Shown: positions 21,783-30,916 of the stretch, piece by piece | Layout of the letters: the number at the start of each line of letters is the position of its first letter | Position numbering within the stretch: position 1 is the first letter of the stretch | NCBI GenBank assembly: GCA_036676195.1 | Contig: JAKFDK010000080.1 | Coordinates: 1 to 40,339, forward strand | Direction of reading: 5' to 3' | Source: JAKFDK01 sp036676195 | GTDB lineage: Bacteria > Bacillota > Sulfobacillia > Symbiobacteriales > ZC4RG38 | DNA: 40,339 nt | The notes under the pieces: model-generated | Told to the model about the DNA's origin: nothing | What the model saw: only the letters and a program-made list of their open reading frames with translations | Database searches by the model: none | Made by a program: the position numbers and the translations under genes

Positions 21783-22926
21783 CCCGTAATGCCATGGCCG
21801 GCCGCAGGCCCGCCAGACGGCGCACAGGCCCCAGGGCAGCCAGAATCGTCACCAGTACCGTTCCGACCAGGGTAAAGGGAATGGCCGGCCAGGGCAACGT
21901 CAGTTCTGCTCCGAAAGTGATGCGGCCGATGATCCGCGCCAGGCCCCAGCCAAGCCCCAGACCCAGGAGCCCGCCCCCCAGGCCCAGGACTGCCGCCTCG
22001 GCCAGAAATTCCCGCGTCACGGCGGGCGTCCGGGCACCCAGAGCCTTTTTCAGGCCGATTTCCGCCTGCCGCTCGCTCACCGACGTGATCATGGTGGTAA
22101 CCAGGCAGAGCAGGGTGGTCAGGCCCATGACCCCGGCTACCTGGAAAAACAGGGTCGTGAGACTCCCGCGGACTTTTTCTTCACTGCGGGTGACTTGCGC
22201 CTTCGATACAACGGCCAGTTCGGGGTAAGCCTGCGTCAGGATCTGTGCCGCCGCCGCCAGTTCCCCGGCCCCGCCCACGAGGCTGACGAGGGCGCCGTCC
22301 ACCCCGCTGTGGCCAAGGAGGCTCCGGGCCACCGGCAGGCTGACCAGCACCTGATCATCTTCGGCATCGCCGCCACCGATCAGGCCGGATACGGTGAAGG
22401 TCCGGTGCGCCGCATCCCCGGCCTGCACGGCTACTGTCTCACCCACCGCCAGATTCAGCACTGCCGCCACTTCCATGCCAACCAGGATCTCGTGGTCCCG
22501 GAGGGGCCAGTCGCCCTCCAGAAAGAGGTGGGGTTTCACCTTCTGGTACCCCGCCAGGTCAGTCCCAACCAACAGGGTGCGCGCAGCCCGCCCGGACAGG
22601 GCATGGTTTCCACGGGCGAGGGATACCACACCGTTCAGGTAAGGGGCCACACCGATCCGTCTGTCCGCTGGCAGTAAGTCTAACACTGTTGCCAGCCGGA
22701 GCTGGTCCAGGCGCTGGCCGGTGGTCCCGGCCGAGACCAGCAGGTTGGCACCGTAGGCGCGCATTTCACGTTGCAGCCGGGAATCCAGTTGCAGGTAAAC
22801 GCTCAGCATCGCCGCCAGCACCGCCGCTGCCAGAGCGACAGCCACCAGGAGCGTGCGGCTCCTGGCCCGGTGCAGCAAGGCTTGCCTGACCAGCCGCCAA
22901 AACCATGATGTGCGCAATGTCTTCAT
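21766..22926 (-). CDS. FtsX/MacB-type ABC permease, second of the pair
   Basis: The 386 residues have one N-terminal membrane helix (LLVAVALAAAVLAAMLSVYL), a large extracytoplasmic MacB_PCD-type domain, then three C-terminal helices with the FtsX motif TSVSERQAEIGLKKALGA. ATG at 22926 has GGAGG 6 bp upstream. With its paralogue and the ATPase it would form the membrane complex of the iron system. What the complex moves is not settled in the literature; in fet systems it supports iron use at low pH or low iron. Confidence 0.85.
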   Translation of the reverse strand: MKTLRTSWFWRLVRQALLHRARSRTLLVAVALAAAVLAAMLSVYLQLDSRLQREMRAYGANLLVSAGTTGQRLDQLRLATVLDLLPADRRIGVAPYLNGVVSLARGNHALSGRAARTLLVGTDLAGYQKVKPHLFLEGDWPLRDHEILVGMEVAAVLNLAVGETVAVQAGDAAHRTFTVSGLIGGGDAEDDQVLVSLPVARSLLGHSGVDGALVSLVGGAGELAAAAQILTQAYPELAVVSKAQVTRSEEKVRGSLTTLFFQVAGVMGLTTLLCLVTTMITSVSERQAEIGLKKALGARTPAVTREFLAEAAVLGLGGGLLGLGLGWGLARIIGRITFGAELTLPWPAIPFTLVGTVLVTILAALGPVRRLAGLRPAMALRGDHRE

Positions 22927-22929
22927 TGC

Positions 22930-24192
22930 TTAGCCTCCGCGCAGGACCCGGTCCGGCTGCAGGCGCAACAACTGGCTGAGCGCGGCCAGGGAACTGCCCA
23001 GCGTTAGCAGGACGGCCAGGCACAGCACCAGGGGCAGCACCTCCAGGCGGGTCTGGATGGCCAGTCCGAAGGCGGCCCGGCCAATGCCCCAGGCCAGCGC
23101 CACCCCCAGCAGGTAACCGACGAGCCCCCCCAGCGCCCCCTCTGCCACTGCCTCACCCAGGAACAGGGAGGCAACGCCGGTCCGCGAGGCGCCCAGAGCA
23201 CGCATCAGCCCCAATTCCTGGCGCCGCTCCTGTACCTTGGCCTGCATCAAATTGGCAATCCCGAGCCCGGCGCTCACGAGGGCCAGGACGGCCAGGAATG
23301 CCATGAGCACCTGTAGACGATTCAGAATGGCTCCCTCTGCCCGCGACACCGCCTGCACGGCACGGGCACGGCTCATGGGAACCACCTCTTCAATTTGATA
23401 GGCGATGGAGCCCGAGAAGGCGGTGCAGTACCAGGTTTCAAAGGCGTCCGTGCTCAGGGCTTGCGGATCCCTGGCCGCCAGACGGGCCAGTTGGTTTTCC
23501 GGGGTGGTCAGGGCGCTGACCTCGACCCGCTCCACCCGCCCCTCCTGCCCGGTCCACTGCTGCACCACAGACAGCGGCGCCAGCACCCACTGGTCCTCGG
23601 GCCCGCCGCTGTCCACCAGCCCTGCCACCCGCACCGCCGGGGTGCTGCCGTCAGACAGTGACAGGCGGACCTCCTGCCCCGGGCTGAGTCCGGCCTGTTG
23701 GGCCAACCCCTTCCCAACCAGCACTTCATCCGGCCGGGACGGCCAGCCTCCGTCTACCCGCCACCAGTCCCGGAGCGCAGCCAGCCCGGTGGTATAGGTC
23801 TCGCCCGTGGGCAACTGCACTTCTTCGCGAAACCAGGTGCCGACGAGCGGAACTGCCTGCTGCGTACCGATGTCGGTCCGCCCGGTCAGGAAGGGGGCAA
23901 AGGCCAGGATGTTGTTCCCCCAGAAAATCGTTTTGATCTGCGGCAGGTCGGCTTCTTTCAGGTACGCGTGCTGCTCCCCGCCCTCGCCGAGACCCGTGGC
24001 CACCGGCTCGACGATGATGTTGGCCCCGTACCGCTTCAGTTCCCGGTTGATCTTGTCGCCCACGTCCAGGGAGAGGTTCAACACGGCTGTCGCCAGGGTC
24101 GATCCCACCGCCACTGTCGCGATCAGCCATGCCTTCCGGTACCAGTTGCGGTTAAATGAGCGCCCAAGGAGGTGCCAGTACAACCACTCCAC
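22930..24192 (-). CDS. FtsX/MacB-type ABC permease, first of the pair
   Basis: The 420-residue paralogue of the next gene, with the same layout: N-terminal helix (WLIATVAVGSTLATAVLNLS), outer domain with QWVLAPLSVVQQW, and the C-terminal FtsX block reading MQAKVQERRQELGLMRALGA. Its start is either GTG 24192 (AAGGGG directly before it) or the TTG at 24183, which has the better spacing. The gap to the DUF2318 gene is 5 bp. Confidence 0.85.
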   Translation of the reverse strand: MEWLYWHLLGRSFNRNWYRKAWLIATVAVGSTLATAVLNLSLDVGDKINRELKRYGANIIVEPVATGLGEGGEQHAYLKEADLPQIKTIFWGNNILAFAPFLTGRTDIGTQQAVPLVGTWFREEVQLPTGETYTTGLAALRDWWRVDGGWPSRPDEVLVGKGLAQQAGLSPGQEVRLSLSDGSTPAVRVAGLVDSGGPEDQWVLAPLSVVQQWTGQEGRVERVEVSALTTPENQLARLAARDPQALSTDAFETWYCTAFSGSIAYQIEEVVPMSRARAVQAVSRAEGAILNRLQVLMAFLAVLALVSAGLGIANLMQAKVQERRQELGLMRALGASRTGVASLFLGEAVAEGALGGLVGYLLGVALAWGIGRAAFGLAIQTRLEVLPLVLCLAVLLTLGSSLAALSQLLRLQPDRVLRGG

Positions 24193-24197
24193 CCCCT

Positions 24198-25415
24198 TCA
24201 GGCGAACTTGGGCGCGTGCTGGTCAAGCTCCGCCGCCGTGATCACGAGCCAGTCCCCCTGGACCACACTTTGCAGGGGTATTGGATTACAACCGCCCCGC
24301 AGCCCTACAGTCATGCGATTAATGGCAGAACCACAGCGCGAACAGACAACCTGGTCTTCAATCTGGTCGTAACCCGCCGGCCCGCACATTTCGCAGTAAT
24401 TAAGACCTGTGCCGTAGAGGTGGCCGGCCTTCCGCAGAGCCAGAAACGATACCTGTATCCCCGCCGCACTCGTGTAGAGGTAGTGGTGAAGTTGCCCGTC
24501 GGCCAGTTGCGCCAGGGGCAGGCGGACCTCACCGGACATGGCCTCAACTGGTTGCGGCGGCTCCTGATCCGGGTTCTGCACGGACTCCCGCCTGATGCAG
24601 CACCCCAAATAAGTAAACCCCAGTACCGCCGTACCGGCCGCCACCAGCAACTGCCGGCGCCCAAGGCGCTGAGCCTGGTGTTTCCGCAGCATGGCGGGGT
24701 TGGCGCCGGACTCAGGCAACTCCTGGTCGCGCCGCTGCGTTTCCAGCCAGCCACTGGCTCCGACCCAGAGCATGCCCAGGAACAGGGTCACCTGAGAGAA
24801 ATGTTGCAGGTAATTGATGGCATGGCTCAGTGGTTCAAACAGGGCATCCGGGATGGGGAAGCCCCGGGCCGCCAGGACCTGCACCAGTTCCAGGGCATGT
24901 TTGGCCGCGTAGACGGCGTAAACAGCCAGACTGGCACGCCGCACCGCGGCAGGGGGCCAGGTGCGGCCCAGCCGCACAATCAGGGTCAGGCCGATGATGG
25001 CCAACACCGCGCCAAGGACCAGGCCCGCCCCCTCGGCCAGCAGCCGCCCACTCAGGAAGCTGCCCTGCGCCCCGGTTACAGGTGTGAACGTAAAGGGCCA
25101 GTCGGCCAGTTCCCAAAGATACACCTGGGGCAAGACGAAGCCCACCCCCGCCCACAGGGCAGCGGTTTGCCACCCCCGGCGCGTGAGGAGGGCGGCAAAG
25201 AGAATCAGGACCAGCAGTCCAATGGCGCCCTCCAGGAATTCACGGCCTCCCAGCACCCACCGATAGGAGTGAAAGAGGAAAGCCGCCGGCAGGCCCAAAG
25301 CCAGGCCCCAGGCCAGCCGGCGCCGGGCATTCCCGCTGGCGGCGGCGGCCAGAGCGCCTGCACCCAGGCCGGCCGTCCACACCAGGAGCAGGGCGAGAAT
25401 CAGGTTCGACAGCAT
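24198..25415 (-). CDS. Membrane DUF2318 iron-operon protein
   Basis: Residues 1-230 hold about eight hydrophobic helices. After a further helix (LLVAAGTAVLGFTYLGCC) the C-terminal DUF2318 domain has YGTGLNYCEMCGPAGYDQIE, VVCSRCGSAINRMTVGLRGG and CNPIPL. The CxxC pairs and the final C suit an Fe-S or metal site. DUF2318 proteins go with FTR1 and P19 in fet-type clusters and are thought to take part in metal or electron delivery. This one is the long, membrane-fused version. Confidence 0.83.
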   Translation of the reverse strand: MLSNLILALLLVWTAGLGAGALAAAASGNARRRLAWGLALGLPAAFLFHSYRWVLGGREFLEGAIGLLVLILFAALLTRRGWQTAALWAGVGFVLPQVYLWELADWPFTFTPVTGAQGSFLSGRLLAEGAGLVLGAVLAIIGLTLIVRLGRTWPPAAVRRASLAVYAVYAAKHALELVQVLAARGFPIPDALFEPLSHAINYLQHFSQVTLFLGMLWVGASGWLETQRRDQELPESGANPAMLRKHQAQRLGRRQLLVAAGTAVLGFTYLGCCIRRESVQNPDQEPPQPVEAMSGEVRLPLAQLADGQLHHYLYTSAAGIQVSFLALRKAGHLYGTGLNYCEMCGPAGYDQIEDQVVCSRCGSAINRMTVGLRGGCNPIPLQSVVQGDWLVITAAELDQHAPKFA

Positions 25416-25446
25416 ACCCTTCTCCCTTCCTGCAGTCTGGCCCGGC

Positions 25447-26055
25447 TTACCACTTGCGTGGCACGTACTGGAAATCCCACTGCAGTTCCCGGGCCTTGTC
25501 CCACCACTGGCCGTTCACGCCGGTTTCGGCATCCGTGTGCAGCAGGTGGCTGACCGGGGCCTTGATCTGCAGGGTAATCCGGTACTTTCCGGCCCCGGCC
25601 GGCATCTTGACGTTGGCACCGTAGTGGGGCCCGTCAGCGGCGTTCATCGGCATGAAGTTGCCCTCCAGAACCTTGCCGCTCTCCTCATGCTTCACGCTGT
25701 ACCCGACCTGCAAGTTCGGCACCCACTCGCCCACGCCGAAGCCGAGGGGGTTTTCGGGCAGAGCGCTGATATCCGCTTCCAGGTGCAGATCCGCATCCTT
25801 CGGGCCCGGACCGGCCTTTCCTTCAGGCGCCAGGGGCACCGGCTGGAAATAGACCAGGGCCACGTTCATCCCCTCTGCCTGTTGCTCGTCCCCAATGGGG
25901 TACTCCGTAAAACCCTTCGCCTCAGCCGCCGGCTTGTCGCCGGCTGCCTCATGCGCCCCACCGGCGCCAGGCGCAGCCGTGCTGCCGCAAGCCGTCACCA
26001 ACACCATGGAACCCAGCACCAGCCCCGCCAGAATCATGCGCTGTCCTGGAATCAT
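25447..26055 (-). CDS. P19/Tp34-type iron-binding lipoprotein
   Basis: From ATG 26055 (AGGAGAG, spacing 8) a lipoprotein of 202 residues: signal peptide with lipobox LVTAC (Cys23), an Ala-rich linker, and the P19 domain (GFTEYPIGDEQQAEGMNVAL, ADLHLEADISAL, FMPMNAADGPHYGANVKMPA, KAPVSHLLHTDAETGV). Glu, Met and His positions expected for copper and iron binding (the E-x-M, M-N-A-x-D-G-x-H-Y-G and H residues) are present. In Gram-positives it would sit on the outer membrane face and pass iron to FTR1. Confidence 0.9.
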   Translation of the reverse strand: MIPGQRMILAGLVLGSMVLVTACGSTAAPGAGGAHEAAGDKPAAEAKGFTEYPIGDEQQAEGMNVALVYFQPVPLAPEGKAGPGPKDADLHLEADISALPENPLGFGVGEWVPNLQVGYSVKHEESGKVLEGNFMPMNAADGPHYGANVKMPAGAGKYRITLQIKAPVSHLLHTDAETGVNGQWWDKARELQWDFQYVPRKW

Positions 26056-26090
26056 CTCGTCATCTCTCCTCAGCATGATGGTGGAATCTA

Positions 26091-27293
26091 TCACATGGCC
26101 CCGGGCTTGGCCGGTATTGCCCCCCGGTGGGCGACAACCCACGCCACCAGGGCTGACAAAACCAGTGCAGCCTGTGGCACCAGGGTCTCCAGGGTGGGAT
26201 ACAGCCCGGCCCAGTCCACTACAGGCAGGCCGGCAACCGCAGTGATGGATACCCATCCGGCTTCCTGCAACTCCCGTACGCCCTTGCCGGCAAAAACGAC
26301 CGCCAGGTAATACAACAGCAGACTGGTCGTGGCAAAGAAAGGCCTGAGCGGAATTTTCAGACTTCCCCAACGGACCAGTACGAACAACACCAGCAGGACG
26401 ACCGCTCCCAGCACGAATCCGAGCGTAACCGGGGTCAGACGGGCGCCGCCGGAGAGCAGTGCCTGATAGAAGAGCACCGTCTCGGCTCCCTCCCGGTAGA
26501 CGGCCAGGAACGCCGCCCAGAACATGGCCAGCCGGCCACCTTTGGCGACAGATGCCGCCATTTTCCCTTCCACATAGGCCTGCCAAACCCGGGCCTGGGA
26601 TTTGCTCAGGAGCCAGTAGCTGACCATGAACAGAACCACGACAGCGAGCAACATGGAAATCCCTTCGAGGGCCTCCTGAGCTGCCCCGCTGACCTGCAGG
26701 ACAGAGGCCAGGAGCCAGGCAGTCCCCAGGCTGGCCACCAGGGCCGCCATCGCCCCCTGATAGATGCTGCGCACCTGCTCCTGGCGATTGGCCCTGATTG
26801 CATAGGCGATCAATGCCGCCAGAACCAGAACAGCCTCCAGGCCCTCCCGGGCAATGATCAGGAACGACGACAGGAAATCAGCCGTTTGGCCACCGGTCTG
26901 ACTGCCCGTTCCTCCGCCCAGGGTGGTGGCATCTGCCTGCAGATCCTGCAGCAATTGGTCTTTGGCCTGGCGGACCTGGGCCGGCGGTGCGCCCTGCTTC
27001 ATCAGGAGTTTCAGTTGGCTGAATGCGTACTCTTCCAGGGCAGCCCGCCTGGCAGAAATATACAGCCGCACTGCCGCCTCCATCCCGGTTTTCTCGTAGA
27101 CACCGAAGTAGGCATCGTTCACCGCTGCACTGGCCGCCTCGGGATTCCCCTGGGTATACAGAGCCACCGCCCGGTCAAGGTCGGACCGAATCTGAACAAC
27201 AGCCTGACCCCATTCGGCCGCCTGTACCGGCATGACCGGCAGCAGGAACACCAGCATGAACAGGCAGATTCTCAGAATTCGAATCAACTTCAC
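26091..27293 (-). CDS. ftr1: FTR1-family iron permease (EfeU/FetM type)
   Basis: The 400-residue protein begins with a signal-like helix, then an outer helical domain (about 30-140), and a seven-helix permease. Both REGxE iron motifs are present: AREGLEAVLV and YREGAETVLF. GTG 27293 lies directly after GAAGGGGG; TTG 27287 has better spacing and could be the real start. It is the first gene of the iron operon, downstream of a Fur box, with P19 as the partner, so ferrous or ferric iron import at low iron is the role. Confidence 0.9.
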   Translation of the reverse strand: MKLIRILRICLFMLVFLLPVMPVQAAEWGQAVVQIRSDLDRAVALYTQGNPEAASAAVNDAYFGVYEKTGMEAAVRLYISARRAALEEYAFSQLKLLMKQGAPPAQVRQAKDQLLQDLQADATTLGGGTGSQTGGQTADFLSSFLIIAREGLEAVLVLAALIAYAIRANRQEQVRSIYQGAMAALVASLGTAWLLASVLQVSGAAQEALEGISMLLAVVVLFMVSYWLLSKSQARVWQAYVEGKMAASVAKGGRLAMFWAAFLAVYREGAETVLFYQALLSGGARLTPVTLGFVLGAVVLLVLFVLVRWGSLKIPLRPFFATTSLLLYYLAVVFAGKGVRELQEAGWVSITAVAGLPVVDWAGLYPTLETLVPQAALVLSALVAWVVAHRGAIPAKPGAM

Positions 27294-27372
27294 CCCCTTC
27301 AGATTCCCGGACCCTGGTTCGTCGTGCCACCAAAACCATCAGGTGGGTCCGCAGTTGGGCACGAAAGACATT

Positions 27373-27391
27373 GATAACGATACTCATTATC
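27373..27391. promoter_or_regulatory. Fur box of the iron operon
   Basis: GATAACGATACTCATTATC matches the 19-bp Fur consensus at 17 positions. It lies 80-98 bp upstream of the FTR1 start, beside a - strand TATACT (27402-27407) that can serve as -10. Fur with iron would block the promoter. Confidence 0.88.
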
Positions 27392-27554
27392 GTGCGGTTC
27401 TAGTATAGCTCTTTTGTGCTATTTCGCGATCGACCAGGAGGATGGGAAGTCGCAAAATAAGCCCCGCTGAACCCTCGGGGAGATTCTATTTCTAATCGCA
27501 ATTGATTATCAGTCGCATCGGCAAAATACTCAAAACCGGCTGCCGGCCACTAAA

Positions 27555-27600
27555 TCAGCCAGCCTCTCCTCCGTCTGATCGACGAGGAGAGGCTGGCTGA
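27555..27600 (-). terminator. Terminator of the nickel transporter operon
   Basis: A perfect 17-bp stem (27555-27571 with 27584-27600) around a 12-nt loop, followed on the - strand by ATTTAG. It begins 9 bp after the cbiO stop. The remainder up to the Fur box (about 27400-27550) holds no gene. Confidence 0.8.
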
Positions 27601-27608
27601 CATGGCGG

Positions 27609-28436
27609 TCACTGTGCACTCTGGCGCAGCCGTTGAATGGCGGATACGGCCTGGTCCAGCCGGAACGGATGTGGGCTGCCTTCCGGGCCGAGAGCCCGCA
27701 GAAACAATTCCGTGAGCCGGGGGATGCGTAACCGTGCCTGCCGGGCCTGGATGCGATCGGTTAGCAATGACGGCGGCCCCTGGGCCAGCACCTGGCCGGC
27801 GCAGAGTATGACCACTTCATCTGCCCATTCTGCCGCCCAGTCGACATCGTGGGTGCAAACCACCAACGTGGTCCCGCTGGCCTGCAATAAGTCCAGGGTT
27901 TCCAGCGTCATCGCCTGGCTCTCGGGATCCAGAAAGGCCATTGGCTCATCAATGGCGATGATGTCCGGTTGCATGGCCAGCACGCCGGCGATGGCGACCC
28001 GCTTTTTCAGGCCATAACTCAGGCGCTGGGGGGAGCGTTCCCGGTAGGGTAGCATGTCGACAGCCCGTAAGGCCGCATCTGCCCGTTCCGCTGCGCTGGC
28101 TGGTGACAGGCCAAGGTTGGTGGGGCCAAAGATCACGTCTTCCCACACCGTGGGTGAAAACACCTGGTCGTCCGGGTCCTGAAATACCAGGCCCACCTTG
28201 CGGCGGACTTCGTTTTCGGTAGCCGAGGTCACCTTCAGACCGTCTACGCAAACCTGTCCGCGCTGCGGACGCAGCAGGGCGTTCATGTGCAAGAGTAAGG
28301 TGGACTTGCCGGCCCCGTTGGGGCCAAGGATGGCGACCTTGCTTCCCCGCTGGATCTGCAGGGAAATTCCTTTGAGTGCTGCCGTGCCGTCGGGAAAGCT
28401 AAAGCAAAGGTCCTGAATGGTCACGATGGCATCCAA
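27609..28436 (-). CDS. cbiO: ECF transporter ATPase CbiO (nickel)
   Basis: The 275 residues carry Walker A GPNGAGKST, Q-loop GLVFQDPDDQVF, the CbiO-typical signature LSYGLKKRVAIAG in place of LSGGQ, Walker B IIAIDEPMAFLDPES and the H-loop VCTHD. The start is a TTG at 28436 (GGGGTG, spacing 7). It follows cbiQ by 3 bp and is the energising subunit of the CbiMNQ complex. The adjacent nikR indicates nickel as the substrate. Confidence 0.9.
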   Translation of the reverse strand: MDAIVTIQDLCFSFPDGTAALKGISLQIQRGSKVAILGPNGAGKSTLLLHMNALLRPQRGQVCVDGLKVTSATENEVRRKVGLVFQDPDDQVFSPTVWEDVIFGPTNLGLSPASAAERADAALRAVDMLPYRERSPQRLSYGLKKRVAIAGVLAMQPDIIAIDEPMAFLDPESQAMTLETLDLLQASGTTLVVCTHDVDWAAEWADEVVILCAGQVLAQGPPSLLTDRIQARQARLRIPRLTELFLRALGPEGSPHPFRLDQAVSAIQRLRQSAQ

Positions 28437-28439
28437 AAC

Positions 28440-29201
28440 TTACACCCCACGTGCCTGATGGTCGATGATCAGAAGAGCGAGGGCCGCTGCTGCCACCAGT
28501 GTGATCTGCAGCAGGTCGGCACGCGCGTAAGGGGCAGGCCGGCGAACGCTCCGGTGAATGGAATAGCCCCTGGACAGCATCGACCAGTAGATCCGCTCGC
28601 TGCGATCCTGCGCCCGCAAAAACAGCGCCCCGATCGTTTGCGCCGCGGTGCGCAGCGTATTTCTGTCCCACAAGTGGCGACCTGGCCGATAACAACGGCT
28701 GCGCCGGCTTCGGGCCAGGCGACGGGCTTCGTCACGCAAGACGTCGATGTAGCGCAGGGTCATCGCCGGCAACACGACCAGCAACCGTGGCACGCGCAAG
28801 GCTTCGAGCGCCCAGAGCAGGCTGGGCACAGGCGTCGATGCAGCCAGGGCCAGCACAGCCAGCGCACACGTAAGCACCCGAACGCCCAGAAAACCAGCCA
28901 GGACCAGACCCTCGCGGGTGACAACCATGTGCAGCGGTCCGATCGCCCAGGCCCCAAGCGGTTCCCCGGGGGTGACCAGCGGCAGGGTGAGCACCATGGC
29001 AGCGGAAAAGGGTATCACCCACAGCAAGCGCCACACCAATCTGGCCGGGGTGAGGCCGGCCCATGCGGCTGCTCCCAGCCCCAGCCCCGTCGCAAGGACC
29101 AGGGTCGGCCATGACCGGAAGAGTGAAACCGTCGTGATAAAGATGACGCAGAGCAGAACCCGCGACCGGGGATCCCTTTCCCGGCGGGCGCCCGTCTTCA
29201 T
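28440..29201 (-). CDS. cbiQ: ECF transporter T component CbiQ
   Basis: From ATG 29201, which shares its A with the stop of cbiN (TGATG), the protein has about 253 residues, several membrane helices and the coupling-helix motifs ARRLARSRRSRCYR and RSERIYWSMLSRGY (the A-R-S/G motifs that touch the ATPase). This is the usual membrane-coupling subunit of group I ECF transporters. Confidence 0.88.
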   Translation of the reverse strand: MKTGARRERDPRSRVLLCVIFITTVSLFRSWPTLVLATGLGLGAAAWAGLTPARLVWRLLWVIPFSAAMVLTLPLVTPGEPLGAWAIGPLHMVVTREGLVLAGFLGVRVLTCALAVLALAASTPVPSLLWALEALRVPRLLVVLPAMTLRYIDVLRDEARRLARSRRSRCYRPGRHLWDRNTLRTAAQTIGALFLRAQDRSERIYWSMLSRGYSIHRSVRRPAPYARADLLQITLVAAAALALLIIDHQARGV

Positions 29202-29494
29202 CAGGACTGTCCGTTTGCCCGCCGGGTGGTCAGCAGGCGCCCGATCCCCCAGGCGACGCACAGGGTGAGCAGCGTACCCAGGACCCCGGCCAAAGCCGTG
29301 GCCAGGGCGCCATCGCCCAATCCCGGTATCTGGTAATCGGGTGCCGGTGACGGCAACAGGGCCACGGCACGCTCCCCGACTCCCGCATCGACCAACACAC
29401 GCTCCAGGCCATCCGGAGCGGAAGAGGCGATCAGAGACAGGCCTGCCGCCACTGCCACAGCGATTATCAACAGCAGACGCACCGGTTTATTCAT
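29201..29494 (-). CDS. cbiN: ECF transporter accessory subunit CbiN/NikN
   Basis: 97 residues with a membrane helix at each end (LLLIIAVAVAAGLSLIASSA and ALAGVLGTLLTLCVAWGIG) and a short outer loop containing PDYQIPGLGDGALATALAG, the pattern of CbiN-like partners. Its ATG at 29494 overlaps the cbiM stop by 8 bp. It helps CbiM open the metal site. Confidence 0.85.
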   Translation of the reverse strand: MNKPVRLLLIIAVAVAAGLSLIASSAPDGLERVLVDAGVGERAVALLPSPAPDYQIPGLGDGALATALAGVLGTLLTLCVAWGIGRLLTTRRANGQS

Positions 29495-30128
29495 ATTGGC
29501 TTACCCCCTGCACCAGTCCGGGGCGCGCCGCCGCCAGGTAGGCTAGCGTTGCCGCCGTAATGGCCCCCTCCCCCAGCCCAATGAACATGTGCCAGAACAA
29601 CATCGCCGGCAGGCCCGCGGTAAGGGGAATCAACCCCGAAACGGCTAATTGGGCCGCGGCCACGGCTGCCGCCGCCATCACCGACACGACTGCGGCCACG
29701 AACGCCAAGACCAGCACGCCAGTCTGGCCGGTGATCCAGCGGCTCAGCAACCGGTGGCAGAAGTGGGCGGCCAGGGGTGCCACCAGCGCCAGGTTCAGGA
29801 TATTGGCGCCCAGGGCAGTGATACCGCCGTCCTGGAAGACCACCGCCTGGATGCCCACCACCGTAGTCATGATGATGGCCGCGACCCATGGCCCAAAGGT
29901 AATAGCTGCCAGCGCGCCGCCAATCAGGTGGCCCGACGTCCCGCCAATGATGGGGAAGTTGACCATTTGCGCCGCAAAGATAAATGCCCCTGTGACCGCC
30001 ATCTGAGGGACCTGGCGCGGGTTCAACCGCTTCTGCACACGGCCCAGCGCGTAGGAGACACCGCCGCCTGCTATAACCGCGGCGCCCAACCACGTCTTGG
30101 CATCCAACAAACCATCCGGAATGTGCAT
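29487..30128 (-). CDS. cbiM: ECF substrate-binding subunit CbiM/NikM
   Basis: From ATG 30128 (GGAGG, spacing 7) the protein starts MHIPDGLLD, the exact N-terminal metal-site motif of CbiM/NikM (amino group, His2 and later His bind the ion), and keeps NFPIIGGTSGHLIGGALAAI with a second metal His. It must not be extended to earlier starts since the free N-terminus ligates the metal. The 158 bp between nikR and this gene show no clear operator. Confidence 0.9.
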   Translation of the reverse strand: MHIPDGLLDAKTWLGAAVIAGGGVSYALGRVQKRLNPRQVPQMAVTGAFIFAAQMVNFPIIGGTSGHLIGGALAAITFGPWVAAIIMTTVVGIQAVVFQDGGITALGANILNLALVAPLAAHFCHRLLSRWITGQTGVLVLAFVAAVVSVMAAAAVAAAQLAVSGLIPLTAGLPAMLFWHMFIGLGEGAITAATLAYLAAARPGLVQGVSQYE

Positions 30129-30286
30129 CGTTTTGGTCCTCCATCTGCTGAGATACCCCCCTCCGCCGGCCGGTGGAACCATCTCTGCCTCTCGTCCTGG
30201 GCCCGGCGCCAAATACGACTGCCGTCAGGCCAGCTTTACCCTATTCTACCAACGGCCCACGGGCTACCCGGCGCTTCCGGCGTCAT

Positions 30287-30706
30287 TCAAGGCAGGCGCT
30301 GACTGGCCGCAGCCATCACCACTTTGCCGTGCTGCACCCCTTTCAGACTGGCCAGGTTGTTGGCCAGCTCCTTGACTTTCCGGGCCGGCCCCCTCAGCAC
30401 GACCACCTCCAGGCACCGGTCGTGGTCCAGGTGCACGTGCAGCGTCGAAACGACGATATCACTGTTGTCGTGCTGGTACCGTGTGACGGCCCGCGTCGCC
30501 TGCACATCATGGTGATGGTAGACCAGCGTCACCGCGCCAGTGACAGGCTGATCTTCCTGCTCCCAGTTCTCCTCAAGCAAGAGGTAGCGCGCCAAATCCC
30601 GGATCGCTTCTGACCGGTTCGTGTACCCCTTGCGGGCGATGGCCCCGTCGAATTGCTCAAGCAAGTCCTTGCTCATGGAAATACCGAAGCGCACCAGATC
30701 TTGCAC
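30287..30706 (-). CDS. nikR: NikR nickel-responsive regulator
   Basis: Starting at GTG 30706 (GGGGGAT 7 bp upstream) it gives 139 residues: a ribbon-helix-helix (QDLVRFGISMSKDLLEQFDG, then YTNRSEAIRDLARYLL) and the ACT-like nickel domain. All four nickel ligands of the family can be placed: His in YQHDNSD, HVH, and Cys in DHDRCLEV. It lies before cbiMNQO on the same strand and should repress both with Ni. Confidence 0.92.
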   Translation of the reverse strand: MQDLVRFGISMSKDLLEQFDGAIARKGYTNRSEAIRDLARYLLLEENWEQEDQPVTGAVTLVYHHHDVQATRAVTRYQHDNSDIVVSTLHVHLDHDRCLEVVVLRGPARKVKELANNLASLKGVQHGKVVMAAASQRLP

Positions 30707-30763
30707 AGCCGATCCCCCGCATGCCCATTCTGCTTGCCTGCCAGTGGCACGAATCACGGAAAC

Positions 30764-30804
30764 GTGACACGATAGATCGTAATATCACTCAAACCATTTG
30801 TAAA
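30764..30804 (-). promoter_or_regulatory. nikR promoter with a candidate NikR operator
   Basis: On the - strand TTTACA (30799-30804), 17-bp spacer, TACGAT (30776-30781). Over the -10 and spacer lies an imperfect dyad, arms GTGACA (30764-30769) and TATCAC (30783-30788), with an inner ACGAT-AG-ATCGT. This suits autoregulation by NikR, whose operators are spaced half-sites. Confidence 0.5.
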
Positions 30805-30916
30805 GTAATCTATTTGCGCTTTATTGGATCATCTTGCCTTCGGTTGCAATTTCGTGTTGAAGCCGTGCCCACCCTCGCTCAGCCACAGCCCGGCCGGGTT
30901 TCGACGTGTAACGCGC

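Noticed and set aside
24156..25553. + frame of 465 codons over the DUF2318 gene
   Set aside because: It is the antisense of a clear membrane/DUF2318 protein; proline- and glutamine-rich composition is typical for such shadows.
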